A stretch of 64,000 nucleotides of DNA from an uncultured bacterium (lineage in GTDB: Bacteria; Patescibacteriota; Saccharimonadia; Saccharimonadales; Saccharimonadaceae): contig CALHPA010000001.1 of assembly GCA_938036155.1 (NCBI GenBank), forward strand, positions 186,001 through 250,000. The letters are read 5' to 3'. Of the stretch, positions 8,661 through 17,949 are shown piece by piece. Position numbers and translations under genes: made by a program. The notes beneath the pieces were generated by a model. That model ran no database searches. It was not told the DNA's origin and saw only the letters and a program-made list of their open reading frames with translations. Within the stretch, counting starts at the first letter, position 1, and the number at the start of each line of letters is the position of its first letter.

Positions 8661-9999
8661 ATCAATTGTTTTCTACCTTCATGTCCACCAGCCATGGCGT
8701 GTTCGTGATGATCAAACACTTTTTGATGTTGGTGCAAATAAAAATTACTTTGGTGAAGAAAAAGGCCTAAAGCGGCAAAGTAATGGCGAAATTTTTCGAA
8801 AAGTTGCTGAAAAATCTTACATTCCAATGAATAATTTGCTTGAAAAGCTATTGAAAACTTACCCAGAATTTAAATTTTCATTTTCGATTACTGGAACTTT
8901 TATTGACCAAGCACAAGAATTTGCGCCAGAAGTTCTCGAAAATTTTAAGCGTCTTGTTCGAACTGGGCGAGCAGAAATTATTGCTGAGACATATTACCAC
9001 AGCCTTGCATTCTTTTTCGATCGTGAAGAATTTGAAGCTCAAGTTCGTGCACATCAGGCAAAAATTCGTGAAGTTTTTAATGTTGAAACTACAGCTTTTC
9101 GAAATACTGAACTCTCATATAATGATGAACTTGCTAAATGGGCAGATGATTTTGGCTTTAAAGCAATTTTGGCCGAGGGCTGGGACCCGATTCTGCAATG
9201 GCGAACGCCAAACCATATTTATAAACCAAAAGATACAAAAAATATTCGCTTACTTCTTAAGAACTATAAGCTTTCTGATGATCTCGCCTTTCGTTTTTCG
9301 AATAAAAACTGGCAAGAATATCCGCTTACAACTCAAAAATATATAAGTTGGTTAGATTACTCAAGCTATCATGGTGATGTGATAAATCTTTTTATGGATT
9401 ATGAAACCTTTGGTGAGCATCAGTGGGCAGAATCTGGAATATTTGAATTTTTCGAAAGTTTGGTTTCGTATTGGTTAAAAAAACCAGAGCACGGATTTAA
9501 AACAGTTACTGAGGCTGCTCAAAGTGAACCTGTTGCAGAAATTTCGATGCCGAATACAGTAACTTGGGCAGATACTGAACGTGATTTGACTGCCTGGCTC
9601 GGTAATTCAATGCAACAAGAGGCGATGAAATATCTTTATGCTTTAAAGTCACGGGTCTACAATTCACAAAATGGAAATTTGGTTGAAGATTGGCGGCGAC
9701 TAACTACGAGTGATCATCCTTATTATATGTGCACGAAATATTTTAATGATGGTGATGTTCATGCATATTTTTCACCATATGAATCTCCTTATGATGCATT
9801 TTTATATTTTATGGATACACTACGAGATATGGACTTTCGGTTGAAAGATACCCTTCCATTTAAGCAGAAAAATATTCAAAAAACGCAAAAAATTCTTCGA
9901 AAGTCACTTATAAAAACTTCAAAAAATACAAGACGCAAGAAGATTTTTGCGCAAATGCTTCATAGAAACTTAATGTTTGCAAAACGAAAGCGAGGTTAG
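8650..9999 (+). CDS. Glycoside hydrolase family 57 (alpha-amylase/glucanotransferase type)
   Basis: GH57 seven-stranded barrel enzyme, 449 aa. Conserved regions are visible: HVHQPWR near residues 11-17, the nucleophile Glu in NTELSYN near 152, and the acid Asp in DYETFGEH near 249. Substrates of the family are alpha-glucans (hydrolysis, branching or transglycosylation); the sequence does not tell which. No signal peptide, so it is cytoplasmic. The C-terminus is unusually basic (Arg/Lys-rich over the last 30 residues). It overlaps the GT gene by 11 nt and is followed directly by GH15. Confidence 0.9.
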   Translation: MANKSIVFYLHVHQPWRVRDDQTLFDVGANKNYFGEEKGLKRQSNGEIFRKVAEKSYIPMNNLLEKLLKTYPEFKFSFSITGTFIDQAQEFAPEVLENFKRLVRTGRAEIIAETYYHSLAFFFDREEFEAQVRAHQAKIREVFNVETTAFRNTELSYNDELAKWADDFGFKAILAEGWDPILQWRTPNHIYKPKDTKNIRLLLKNYKLSDDLAFRFSNKNWQEYPLTTQKYISWLDYSSYHGDVINLFMDYETFGEHQWAESGIFEFFESLVSYWLKKPEHGFKTVTEAAQSEPVAEISMPNTVTWADTERDLTAWLGNSMQQEAMKYLYALKSRVYNSQNGNLVEDWRRLTTSDHPYYMCTKYFNDGDVHAYFSPYESPYDAFLYFMDTLRDMDFRLKDTLPFKQKNIQKTQKILRKSLIKTSKNTRRKKIFAQMLHRNLMFAKRKRG

Positions 10000-10000
10000 A

Positions 10001-11962
10001 ATGGCAAAAACGGCAATTTTAAGTAACGGTAATTTGAATATCGGGCTAAATGAATTCGGGCTAGTGAGTGATTTTTATTTTCCAGATAATGGCTACGAAA
10101 ATCATACGCTTGGCCGCGATCTTTTTCATCGTGTTGGAATTAAGATTGGTAATAATTTTTCCTGGCTTCATTCTGGTGAATGGCAATTTTCAGTTGAATA
10201 TTTTGAAAATGCTTTAATTTCAAAAACTGAAGCCATTAATCGAGAACTTCAAATTAAAATAATTTTCACCGATTTTGTGGTAAGTAGTTTTGATGTTTTT
10301 GGGAGAAAAATCCAAGTTCAAAATCTTGCAAATTACCCGCGTGAAGTTCAACTTTTTTTACATCAAAATTTTGTAATTAATAGTAGTTTTCATTTTGCTG
10401 ATACTGTTCAGTTTTTACCTTTCGAAAATAATGAAAAAGTAATTTTGCATTATCGAGGAAAACGTGCATTTATTATTTCTGCTCAAAGAGTTTTCGAAAA
10501 TAATCTTCAAGATGTTTTTGAAGATTTTAGCCAGCATACAGTTGGCTTATTTGGGATTGAAAATAAGCTTGGTTCTTGGGTTGATGCGGAAGATGGCATT
10601 CTTTCGGGTTCGAATGTTGAGCATGGACAGACAGATTCGGTTATTGGATTCGATCTGTATCTTGGTGCTTTTGAGAATGCTAATTTTCAATATTCAATTT
10701 CTTGTGCCGATAGCCACGAGCTTGCTCGTACTAATCTTCGAAAGGTTAGAAATAATGGCTTTTCAAAAGCTCTAGATGAAACTAAAAAATACTGGCAAAA
10801 ATGGCTTTCACCTGCTTTGCGGGTTTCGAAAAAACTTGATCCAAAGTATCAAAAAAGTTTTATTCAAAGTTTAATGCTAGTTAAGTCTCACCTTGCAAAA
10901 ACCGGCGCACCGATTGCTAGTAATGATAGTGAAATGTTGAATTATGCACGAGATGATTATTCTTATTGTTGGCCTCGTGATGCCCTTTTTGCGATTTGGC
11001 CATTAATTCGTATCGGTTATCGTGATGAACCTCAGAATTTTTTTGAATTTTGTAAAAGATCGTTAACCCCGGAAGGATTTATGATGCATAAATATTTACC
11101 GAATGGTGAACTTGGCCCAAGCTGGCACCCATATTCACAAGGTGGCGATACTCGAAACTTACCTATTCAAATTGATGAGACTGCGGGAGTTCTCTTCCTA
11201 TTCGCTCAATACTATAAAAAATTTCGCGAAAACTCAATTTTGGATGAATTTTATGATGATTTAGTAAAACCAATTGCTAATTTCTTAGTGGATTTTTGTG
11301 GTGAAAATGATTTGCCAAAACCAAATTACGAGCTTTGGGAAATGGATTTTCTTTCAACAACTTATTCAACTTCGGTTGTTTTTGCGGCACTATACTCTGC
11401 TTCAAAATTGGCTCAGGCTGCAAATCGTGTGTATGATGCAAAAAAATGGCGTGATCAGGCTTTAAAGATTCGTTCTGCTGCGCAAAATGAGCTTTTTAAT
11501 GAAGAGAATAATTATTTCTATCGCGGAATTTGGGCTGATGGAAATAAAGACTCAAAAATAGATTCTTCAAGTTTTTACGGTGCGTTCATGTTTAGCCTTT
11601 TTGAATTTAAAGGCGAAAAATTACAGACTGCTTTTAAAACTCTTGAGAATCGCTTTAAATCTAGTGGTAATATTGGTATTCCAAGATTCGAAAACGATAT
11701 TTACTATAGATTTAGTGATAATTACGAAGCAAATATTTGGCCGATAACAACACTTTGGTGCGCTGAATTCTATATTGCTCTTGGTGAAATTTCGAAAGCA
11801 GAAGAAATTATCGAATGGGTTCTAGAGCGACAAACCTCAACAGGAATTCTACCGGAACAAATTGATCCGCGAGACTTAAAGCATCTTTCTGTAGCACCGC
11901 TAACCTGGTCACAAGCAGAATATGTTTCTACCTTACTCGATTTAATCGCTTTTGAAGAATAA
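10001..11962 (+). CDS. Glycoside hydrolase family 15 (glucoamylase/trehalase type)
   Basis: An (alpha/alpha)6-barrel inverting hydrolase of 653 aa that releases glucose from alpha-glucan ends. The N-terminal beta-sandwich (about 1-260) is followed by the catalytic barrel with YSYCWPRDA near 320, YELWEMD near 445 and the C-terminal catalytic-base region GILPEQ near 615. I chose ATG 10001 (AGGTTAG just upstream); the open frame extends 8 codons further into the GH57 gene. No secretion signal, so it probably turns over an internal glucan with the two preceding enzymes. A decayed C-terminal copy of a related GH15 gene is at 45757-46388. Confidence 0.92.
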   Translation: MAKTAILSNGNLNIGLNEFGLVSDFYFPDNGYENHTLGRDLFHRVGIKIGNNFSWLHSGEWQFSVEYFENALISKTEAINRELQIKIIFTDFVVSSFDVFGRKIQVQNLANYPREVQLFLHQNFVINSSFHFADTVQFLPFENNEKVILHYRGKRAFIISAQRVFENNLQDVFEDFSQHTVGLFGIENKLGSWVDAEDGILSGSNVEHGQTDSVIGFDLYLGAFENANFQYSISCADSHELARTNLRKVRNNGFSKALDETKKYWQKWLSPALRVSKKLDPKYQKSFIQSLMLVKSHLAKTGAPIASNDSEMLNYARDDYSYCWPRDALFAIWPLIRIGYRDEPQNFFEFCKRSLTPEGFMMHKYLPNGELGPSWHPYSQGGDTRNLPIQIDETAGVLFLFAQYYKKFRENSILDEFYDDLVKPIANFLVDFCGENDLPKPNYELWEMDFLSTTYSTSVVFAALYSASKLAQAANRVYDAKKWRDQALKIRSAAQNELFNEENNYFYRGIWADGNKDSKIDSSSFYGAFMFSLFEFKGEKLQTAFKTLENRFKSSGNIGIPRFENDIYYRFSDNYEANIWPITTLWCAEFYIALGEISKAEEIIEWVLERQTSTGILPEQIDPRDLKHLSVAPLTWSQAEYVSTLLDLIAFEE

Positions 11963-12221
11963 AAATATTATTAAATGTGGAGATGGAATTTCAAGGTGGG
12001 TATTTTATTGCTTCGATAAAATGTTACACAATAAAGGGCTTGCAGATTCTGTCATAGGAAATAATAGTATATTGTAACTCATTAAAGCGTAAATACCTCT
12101 TAAATTAATTAAGCGCATTCAATTAAAAGGTGTATAACGAATATTATTATCTAATAATATATCTATAAATGTTTTACTGTCTATTATATACCACTATTCC
12201 AACATCTTTTTTTAACATATA
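11963..12221. other. Intergenic region without recognised gene
   Basis: About 260 nt of AT-rich DNA between GH15 and the ribosomal operon terminator. It has scattered short inverted repeats but no ORF, tRNA or clear promoter that I can support. Confidence 0.6.
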
Positions 12222-12252
12222 AAAACAGACTTCCATAATGAAAGTCTGTTTT
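12222..12252 (-). terminator. Terminator of the rplC-rpsH operon
   Basis: 11-bp stem 12222-12232/12242-12252 with A and T tracts on the two sides, just after the rpsH stop on the minus strand. Confidence 0.85.
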
Positions 12253-12275
12253 TAAAATCTACCTTTTAGGTTTAA

Positions 12276-12677
12276 TTACCAAACCTTAAGTAGTAATTCG
12301 CCGCCAAGTCGTTGTTTTTTGGCTTCGAAACCGTTCATAACACCTTTTGATGTTGAGAGTAGAACCATTCCTCGACCGCTTTTAACGCGTGGGATTTCTT
12401 CTACACCAACATACATTCGGCGTCCTGGCTTACTCATTCGAGTCAATTCATTGAACCGAGCAGCTTCACCATCTTTAGTAATTTTAACTACCAAGATATC
12501 ACGAGGCTTTGCTGATTCAACTTTAACAGATTCGATATAATTAGCCTTTGCAAGTTCTTCTGCCACAACTTTTTTAAGCTTTGAGCTCGGAACGCGAATT
12601 TCATTTTTGCCAACCATTGCTGCATTTCGAATGCGAGTTAGAAGGTCGGCGATTGGGTCAGTTGATTGTAATGACAT
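12276..12677 (-). CDS. rpsH: 30S ribosomal protein uS8
   Basis: Full-length uS8 (133 aa) that binds the central domain of 16S rRNA. The N-terminus DPIADLLTRIRNA and the C-terminal STSKGVMNGFEAKKQRLGGE are diagnostic. It is the last gene of the rplC-rpsH block and sits directly before a terminator. In the canonical spc operon rplF would follow; here rplF heads a separate block at 25220, so the operon is split after rpsH. Confidence 0.98.
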   Translation of the reverse strand: MSLQSTDPIADLLTRIRNAAMVGKNEIRVPSSKLKKVVAEELAKANYIESVKVESAKPRDILVVKITKDGEAARFNELTRMSKPGRRMYVGVEEIPRVKSGRGMVLLSTSKGVMNGFEAKKQRLGGELLLKVW

Positions 12678-12692
12678 AGTCTCTCCTTCCTT

Positions 12693-12962
12693 CTACCAAC
12701 TACTTTTTGTTACACCTGGGATTTCACCCTTTGAGGCTTTAATGCGGAAAGTGATTCGGCTCATACCAAATCGTCGCATATAACCGCGTGGTCGACCATC
12801 AAAGTTGTCGCGGTTTTTTAGTCGTGTTGGACTTGAATTGCGTGGAAGCCTTTGAAGACCTTCTTGGTCGCCAGCAGCTTTTAATTCGGCGCGTTTTGCG
12901 GCATATTTTTCAATCATTTTTTTGCGTTTCAAGTCTTTTGCAATCATTGATTTTTTAGCCAT
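12693..12962 (-). CDS. rpsN: 30S ribosomal protein uS14, zinc-free form
   Basis: uS14 of 89 aa with RNSSPTRLKNR and the C-terminal GRPRGYMRRFGMSRITFR. It is the long form without the CxxC-x-CxxC zinc ribbon, so it needs no zinc. It abuts rplE with no gap and is 15 nt from rpsH. Confidence 0.97.
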   Translation of the reverse strand: MAKKSMIAKDLKRKKMIEKYAAKRAELKAAGDQEGLQRLPRNSSPTRLKNRDNFDGRPRGYMRRFGMSRITFRIKASKGEIPGVTKSSW

Positions 12963-13541
12963 TTACGCTTTTCCTTTCTTCTCAAATGGAATTCCGAATT
13001 TTTCAAGCAATGCTCGACTGTGAGCCTCACCTTCATTTTTAATCACGAAAGTTACTTGCAGACCATGAAGAATTTGAGTTTCTTCAAAAGTTAGTTCTGG
13101 GAAAACAGATTGTTCTAAAATTCCCAAATTGTAATTTCCACCTTTGTCGAAACCTTTTGCTCCAACACCATGGAAGTCACGCACGCGAGGTAAAGCTACG
13201 TTTACGAGACGATCAAGAAATTCATACATTCGATCACCACGCAAAGTTACGCTATAACCAATTGGTGCACCCATTCCACCACGAATTTTGAAGGTTGCAA
13301 TTGATTTTTTAGGCAAACGCGCTACTGGAACTTGACCAGTAATTTTTGTAACTGTGTTTTTAACAACTTCTTGGAAGCGTTTGTCTTCTTTCTTCTTACC
13401 TGTTCCGACGCTAACAACGATTTTTTCAAGCTTTGGAACTTGGTGGATATTTGTTAGCTCTAGTTCGCTTTGGAGTTCTTTAGCAATTGTATCTTTGTAA
13501 AGAGTTTTCAAGCGAGGAACATAAACAGTAGTTTTAGCCAT
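12963..13541 (-). CDS. rplE: 50S ribosomal protein uL5
   Basis: uL5 (192 aa), the 5S rRNA-binding protein of the central protuberance. Core motifs such as KIVVSVGTG, the GGMGAPIGYSVTLRG loop and the C-terminal SRALLEKFGIPF region are present. It shares its first base with the stop of rplX, so translation is coupled. Confidence 0.98.
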   Translation of the reverse strand: MAKTTVYVPRLKTLYKDTIAKELQSELELTNIHQVPKLEKIVVSVGTGKKKEDKRFQEVVKNTVTKITGQVPVARLPKKSIATFKIRGGMGAPIGYSVTLRGDRMYEFLDRLVNVALPRVRDFHGVGAKGFDKGGNYNLGILEQSVFPELTFEETQILHGLQVTFVIKNEGEAHSRALLEKFGIPFEKKGKA

Positions 13542-13804
13542 TATTTATCTCCTTTTTTGCTTGATTTAGCGCTTTTAGCTTCTACTTTTTTAACTTTATG
13601 AACTGGAGTTGGAACATGAATGTCTTTCACTCCACCGTGCGGATTGAATTGATTTGGCTTAACATGGCGATGTTTTTTACCAACACCCTCAACCAAAACG
13701 GCATTTTTCTTTGGTAAAACTTTTACAACTTCGCCAGTTACACCTTTATTTTTTCCGCTGATGATTACAACATTATCACCTTTAACGATTCCATTTAACG
13801 CCAT
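13541..13804 (-). CDS. rplX: 50S ribosomal protein uL24
   Basis: uL24 (87 aa), an assembly-initiator protein. The KOW motif is visible as GDNVVIISGKNKGVTGEV, followed by VEGVGKKHRHVKPNQ. It is shorter than the usual 100-plus residues, with a Lys/Ser-rich end in place of the C-terminal strand. It lies 1 nt from rplN. Confidence 0.97.
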   Translation of the reverse strand: MALNGIVKGDNVVIISGKNKGVTGEVVKVLPKKNAVLVEGVGKKHRHVKPNQFNPHGGVKDIHVPTPVHKVKKVEAKSAKSSKKGDK

Positions 13805-13805
13805 A

Positions 13806-14174
13806 TTAGAGCACCTCCGGAGCTAAGCTGATAATTTTGTTATATCCCAAATCGCGAAGTTCGCGTGGTACTGGACCAAATACGCGAGTCGCTTTTGGAG
13901 TCTTGTCGTCGGCGATAATTACAGCTGCATTATCATCGAAACAAATAGTTGAACCATCTTTTCGGCGAATTTGGTCGCGAGTTCGCACAACAACAGCTTT
14001 CACAACTGATTTCTTTTTAATATTACCAGTTGGGTTAGCATCTTTTACGGTAGCAACAATAATATCACCAACTCGTGCGTATCGGCGTTTTGAACCACCT
14101 AGAACACGAATACAAAGGATTTCTTTTGCGCCACTGTTATCTGTTACTTTAAGTCGGCTTTCTTGTTGAATCAT
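13806..14174 (-). CDS. rplN: 50S ribosomal protein uL14
   Basis: uL14 (122 aa), located at the subunit interface. MIQQESRLKVTDNSGAKE and the C-terminal PVPRELRDLGYNKIISLAPE are near-invariant family sequences. Its start shares a base with the rpsQ stop. Confidence 0.98.
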   Translation of the reverse strand: MIQQESRLKVTDNSGAKEILCIRVLGGSKRRYARVGDIIVATVKDANPTGNIKKKSVVKAVVVRTRDQIRRKDGSTICFDDNAAVIIADDKTPKATRVFGPVPRELRDLGYNKIISLAPEVL

Positions 14175-14443
14175 TATGCCTCCTCTTTCAATTCTACTGA
14201 ACCTCGAGCTTTTTCAACAATTTCAACTAAAGCAAAACTCTTAGTTTTCGAAATTGGTCGAACTTCTTTGATGATAACTTTGTCGCCTTCACCAGCTTCA
14301 TTATTTTCATCATGAGCAGTATATTTACGAGTTACAATATATTGTTTGCCGTAAATTGGGTGTGTTTCACGGCTATGAACTGTTACGGTGATAGTTTTGT
14401 CGGCTTTAGCGCTCGAAACAACACCTGTCAATATAGTCGCCAT
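14174..14443 (-). CDS. rpsQ: 30S ribosomal protein uS17
   Basis: uS17 (89 aa), OB-fold protein of the 30S body. TGVVSSAKADKTITV and HPIYGKQY are diagnostic. I start it at ATG 14443, with AAAGGTG (14452-14458) 8 nt upstream, not at the GTG four codons earlier. rplP ends at 14445, so there is no room for rpmC (uL29), which normally lies between these two genes. Confidence 0.97.
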   Translation of the reverse strand: MATILTGVVSSAKADKTITVTVHSRETHPIYGKQYIVTRKYTAHDENNEAGEGDKVIIKEVRPISKTKSFALVEIVEKARGSVELKEEA

Positions 14444-14444
14444 A

Positions 14445-14864
14445 TTAGATTTCACCTTTCTTTACGAATTTAACTTTTACTGGAAGTTTGTGACCGGCAA
14501 GTCGCATAGCTTCGCGTGCAACTTCTTCTGAAACGCCATTCATTTCGAACATAACTGTTCCAGCTTTAACTTTAGCCACAAAGAATTCGGGATTTCCCTT
14601 ACCACTACCCATTTTCACATCTTGTGGTTTTCGGGTAACTGGTGTATGTGGGAATATTCGAATCCAAACCTGACCTCCACGCTTGATATAACGAGTCATG
14701 GCTGTTCGGGCCGATTCGATTTGTCGCGAGTTGATTCGCTCATTCTCAAGGCTAACTAATCCATAATCACCGAAGGCAACAGTATTTCCACGAGTTGCTC
14801 GGCCTGGGTTTTTACCTTTTCGAACTTTTCGGTGAGCGGTTTTCTTTGGTAATAAAATAGCCAT
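14445..14864 (-). CDS. rplP: 50S ribosomal protein uL16
   Basis: uL16 (139 aa), which organises tRNA binding near the peptidyl-transferase centre. The start HRKVRKGKNPGRATRGN and the TRYIKRGGQVWIRIFPH block are diagnostic; the C-terminus is HKLPVKVKFVKKGEI. It ends next to the rpsQ start, with uL29 missing in between. Confidence 0.98.
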   Translation of the reverse strand: MAILLPKKTAHRKVRKGKNPGRATRGNTVAFGDYGLVSLENERINSRQIESARTAMTRYIKRGGQVWIRIFPHTPVTRKPQDVKMGSGKGNPEFFVAKVKAGTVMFEMNGVSEEVAREAMRLAGHKLPVKVKFVKKGEI

Positions 14865-15499
14865 TACTTATCATTCCTTTCACCTTTGTTAATCCAAACT
14901 TTTACACCGATAGTACCAGCAGGTGTTTGTGAACGTGCTCCATGATAATTGATATCTGCACGAATTGTATGAAGAGGAACAGATCCTTCAGAGAATTTCT
15001 CTCGGCGACTCATCTCAGCTCCATTTAATCGTCCAGCAACTTCAATACGAACACCTTTCGCACCAGCTTGCATTGTGCTTTGCAACGCCATTTTAACGGC
15101 TCGGCGGAAGTTAATTCGTCGTTCGAGTTGACGAGCAATATTTTCAGCGACCAATTTAGCTGAAAGCTCTGGTCGACGAACTTCTTCAATATTGATTCGA
15201 ACAGGCAGGCTAACCAATTTTTCAAGTTGAGTTTTCAACTCTTGAACACCAGCTCCACCACGACCAATTACAACACCAGCTTTCGCAGTATGAATTGAAA
15301 CAGTGATAAGGTTTTCTGTTCGTTCAATTTCGATTCGGTCGATTGTCGGTCGACTTTCGAATCGTTTTTCGATAGTTTTTCGAATTTTGTCGTCTTCAAT
15401 TAAGAATTTCGCAAAATCTTTTTTCTGGGCAAACCATCGTGAATCCCAGTTTTTATGAGCTTGCAAACGGAAGCTAATCGGATTAACTTTTTGACCCAT
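14864..15499 (-). CDS. rpsC: 30S ribosomal protein uS3
   Basis: uS3 (211 aa) of the mRNA entry tunnel. It has an N-terminal KH domain with VVIGRGGAGVQELK and a C-terminal domain with GRLNGAEMSRRE and the Arg-rich entry-site helix. It starts MGQKVNPISFRL, the standard bacterial N-terminus, and overlaps its neighbours by one base on each side. Confidence 0.98.
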   Translation of the reverse strand: MGQKVNPISFRLQAHKNWDSRWFAQKKDFAKFLIEDDKIRKTIEKRFESRPTIDRIEIERTENLITVSIHTAKAGVVIGRGGAGVQELKTQLEKLVSLPVRINIEEVRRPELSAKLVAENIARQLERRINFRRAVKMALQSTMQAGAKGVRIEVAGRLNGAEMSRREKFSEGSVPLHTIRADINYHGARSQTPAGTIGVKVWINKGERNDK

Positions 15500-15915
15500 T
15501 ATTTGCTCTCTTTCTCTGCTTTCGCAGTAGTTTTCTTAACTTCAGCTTTTTTAGCTGGAGCTTTCTTCTCTTTAACAACGCCCGAAACTTCGACCAAAAT
15601 ATTTGAAGTTTTCTTCTGGAAAGGAAGCGCCATTCCTCGCATATGAGGTTTAAATCGCTTCAATCGTGATCCAGCAGTAACCGACAAAGTTGTGATTACA
15701 AGAGTTTTTGGATCAGCGTTATCGTTATTTTTAGCATTAGCTGCAGCCGATTGGATAGCTTTTTTAACAGCTAAAGCGCTTCGGCGTGGAGTGTGATCAA
15801 GAATTACTAACGCATCAGCAATAGTTCGACCACGAACAAGACTTGCCACGATTGAAACTTTTCGTGGAGTCTGACCAATACCTTTAATATAGGCACGAGT
15901 TGTTACATTAGCCAT
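15499..15915 (-). CDS. rplV: 50S ribosomal protein uL22 with Lys/Ala-rich tail
   Basis: uL22 (138 aa), which lines the peptide exit tunnel. The core includes GQTPRKVSIVASLVRG and LKRFKPHMRGMA, the latter just after the tunnel hairpin. The last 28 residues (APAKKAEVKKTTAKAEKE) form a low-complexity basic extension not needed for the fold and common in bacteria of this kind. Confidence 0.97.
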   Translation of the reverse strand: MANVTTRAYIKGIGQTPRKVSIVASLVRGRTIADALVILDHTPRRSALAVKKAIQSAAANAKNNDNADPKTLVITTLSVTAGSRLKRFKPHMRGMALPFQKKTSNILVEVSGVVKEKKAPAKKAEVKKTTAKAEKESK

Positions 15916-16181
15916 TATTTCTTATCCTTTCCGCCGTGTTTTCGGAATTTACGTGTTGGCGCAAATTCACCAAGTTTGTGTCCAACCATATTCTCTGAAA
16001 TATATACAGGAATATGTAATCGACCATTGTGAACAGCGATAGTTCGACCAACCATTTCTGGTGTAATTGTGCTTGAGCGAGCCCAAGTTTTAATCACTGT
16101 TCGGTCATCTGCTCCAAGAGCCGCTACTTTTTTAGCAAGCTTGAAGTCGATAAACGGACCTTTTTTCAATGAACGACTCAT
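15915..16181 (-). CDS. rpsS: 30S ribosomal protein uS19
   Basis: uS19 (88 aa) of the 30S head. MSRSLKKGPFIDFKL, TWARSSTITPEMVG and GHKLGEFAPTRKF are family hallmarks. Abuts rplB and overlaps rplV by one base. Confidence 0.98.
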   Translation of the reverse strand: MSRSLKKGPFIDFKLAKKVAALGADDRTVIKTWARSSTITPEMVGRTIAVHNGRLHIPVYISENMVGHKLGEFAPTRKFRKHGGKDKK

Positions 16182-17027
16182 TTATTTTCTCCTCTTAGCT
16201 TCGTGACGACTCTTCACGATAAATTTATTAGTACTCTTGCGTCGGCGAGTTTTGTAGCCGAGAGTTGGTTGACCCCAAGGTGTGCGTGGAGTTGAGCGAC
16301 CAATTCCGTGTCGTCCACCGTCACCACCACCGTGTGGGTGATCTACAGCATTCATAACAACACCACGAACTGTTGGGCGAATACCTTTACGGCGTTTGCG
16401 GCCAGCAGAACCAAGTTTAACGTTTTGATGCTGAATATTTCCAACTGTTCCAAGAGTTGCCTCTGCTTCCAATCGGAATTTTCGAACTTCACCTGAAGGC
16501 AATTTAACTTGTGCGTAATCACCTTCTTTAGCCATCAACTGAGCTTTAGCACCAGCTGAACGAACCATTTGCGCACCTTTTCCTGGTGTGATTTCGATCG
16601 CATAGATCAACGAACCAACAGGAATTTCTGAAAGTGGCATTCGGTTTGAAGCTTCAATTTCAATATCTTTTTTACCAGTTTGGAAAACTTTTCCCTGGAA
16701 CATTGAAGTATCGGCCAAGACATAGTAGAATTTTCCATTTTGATCTTGAACTCGAGCAATCCGTGCGCTTCGGTTTGGATCGTATTCGATTTCTCGAACA
16801 GTCAAGGTTAAACCTGTTGGCAATTTGTGAGTTAAGATTCGGTAATGTCGCTTAACACCACCACCTCGGTGTCGAACTGTAATTCGACCAGAGTTATTGC
16901 GTCCAGCATTCTGCTTTTTCGCTTTCAAAAGACTCTTTAGCGGTTTTCGAGTTGTAATTTCGCTATAGTCTTCAGTCGTCATACCGCGTCGAGCAGGAGT
17001 TGTAGGATTATACTTTTTGATAGCCAT
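16182..17027 (-). CDS. rplB: 50S ribosomal protein uL2
   Basis: uL2 (281 aa), needed for subunit joining and peptidyl-transferase activity. The OB/SH3 core with NNSGRITVRHRGGGVKRHYR and the active-site loop VMNAVDHPHGGGDG with its conserved His are intact. Full length, coupled to rplW by a one-base overlap. Confidence 0.99.
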   Translation of the reverse strand: MAIKKYNPTTPARRGMTTEDYSEITTRKPLKSLLKAKKQNAGRNNSGRITVRHRGGGVKRHYRILTHKLPTGLTLTVREIEYDPNRSARIARVQDQNGKFYYVLADTSMFQGKVFQTGKKDIEIEASNRMPLSEIPVGSLIYAIEITPGKGAQMVRSAGAKAQLMAKEGDYAQVKLPSGEVRKFRLEAEATLGTVGNIQHQNVKLGSAGRKRRKGIRPTVRGVVMNAVDHPHGGGDGGRHGIGRSTPRTPWGQPTLGYKTRRRKSTNKFIVKSRHEAKRRK

Positions 17028-17362
17028 TACTTCTTCTCCTCAGCAGTTTCAGCTTCAGCGCTTTCAAAGATTGCAATTTTATCGCCTTCTTTTACAGTCA
17101 CGTAAGCTTTCTTGATATCTTTTTGAGTTGTCGAACCAGCAACATATCGTTTTGGATTTTGAGATTTGTTGATTCGTTTAACTTTACCAGCTTGAACAAC
17201 GGTTCGAACGCCAGTTACAGTTACTTCAAACTCTTTTTCAATCGCTTCTTTGATTTGATTTTTATTCAAAGTTAGCGGTACATTAAATACGTAAACATTT
17301 TTTGTTGTAGAAAGAGCATAAGCTTTCTCGGTTGCTCGTGGAGTAATAGGTTTGATCGCCAT
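17027..17362 (-). CDS. rplW: 50S ribosomal protein uL23
   Basis: uL23 (111 aa), at the tunnel exit where SRP and trigger factor dock. PRATEKAYALS, NKNQIKEAIEKEFEV and VKRINKSQNPKRY are recognisable. The C-terminus is an acidic AE-rich tail beyond the usual end. Confidence 0.96.
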   Translation of the reverse strand: MAIKPITPRATEKAYALSTTKNVYVFNVPLTLNKNQIKEAIEKEFEVTVTGVRTVVQAGKVKRINKSQNPKRYVAGSTTQKDIKKAYVTVKEGDKIAIFESAEAETAEEKK

Positions 17363-17949
17363 TATTTTTCTCCTCCTAACCAGTTTTCGATTGTTTCAAT
17401 TGCCTTTGGCGCAATAACAATGTGATCAGCGTTCAAAATGTCGAACACATTTAGATACATTGGTGAAACAAGCAAAGCTTCACTAATATTATTTGTTGCG
17501 CGAATTAATTCGTCTGTTTTTTCAGTAACGATAAGAACTCGTCGATTCAAGTTATTTTCTTTCAAGAATCTTGCAACTTCGGCAGTTTTACCAGTTGTTT
17601 TAATTTCTGCAACAAGAACTTTTTCAGCTTGAACTGTCAAAGCTTGTCGAAGAGCAACTCGTTTTGAAGTTTTCGAAATCTTTTTAGTGTAGTTTTCGTT
17701 ACCGCGTGGCCCGAAAACAATACCACCGCCTCGCCAGATTGGGTTTCGAATTGATCCAAATCGTGCGCGACCAGTTCCTTTTTGTCGCCATGGTTTTTTA
17801 CCACCACCACGAACTTCACCGCGTTGTTTTGTTGTAGCACTTGCCAAGCGGTTGTTAGCAAGATAAGCGTCATAGGCAAGCTTTAATAGTTCATGATTTC
17901 GAACTTCAACTGCAAAAACGCTTTTTGGAAGAGTTGTTTTTTCAGCCAT
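17362..17949 (-). CDS. rplD: 50S ribosomal protein uL4
   Basis: uL4 (195 aa) with the tunnel loop GGGKKPWRQKGTGRARFG and the globular part ending in a short helix. In E. coli uL4 autoregulates the S10 operon; whether it does so here is unknown, although the rplC leader is long and structured. Confidence 0.97.
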   Translation of the reverse strand: MAEKTTLPKSVFAVEVRNHELLKLAYDAYLANNRLASATTKQRGEVRGGGKKPWRQKGTGRARFGSIRNPIWRGGGIVFGPRGNENYTKKISKTSKRVALRQALTVQAEKVLVAEIKTTGKTAEVARFLKENNLNRRVLIVTEKTDELIRATNNISEALLVSPMYLNVFDILNADHIVIAPKAIETIENWLGGEK

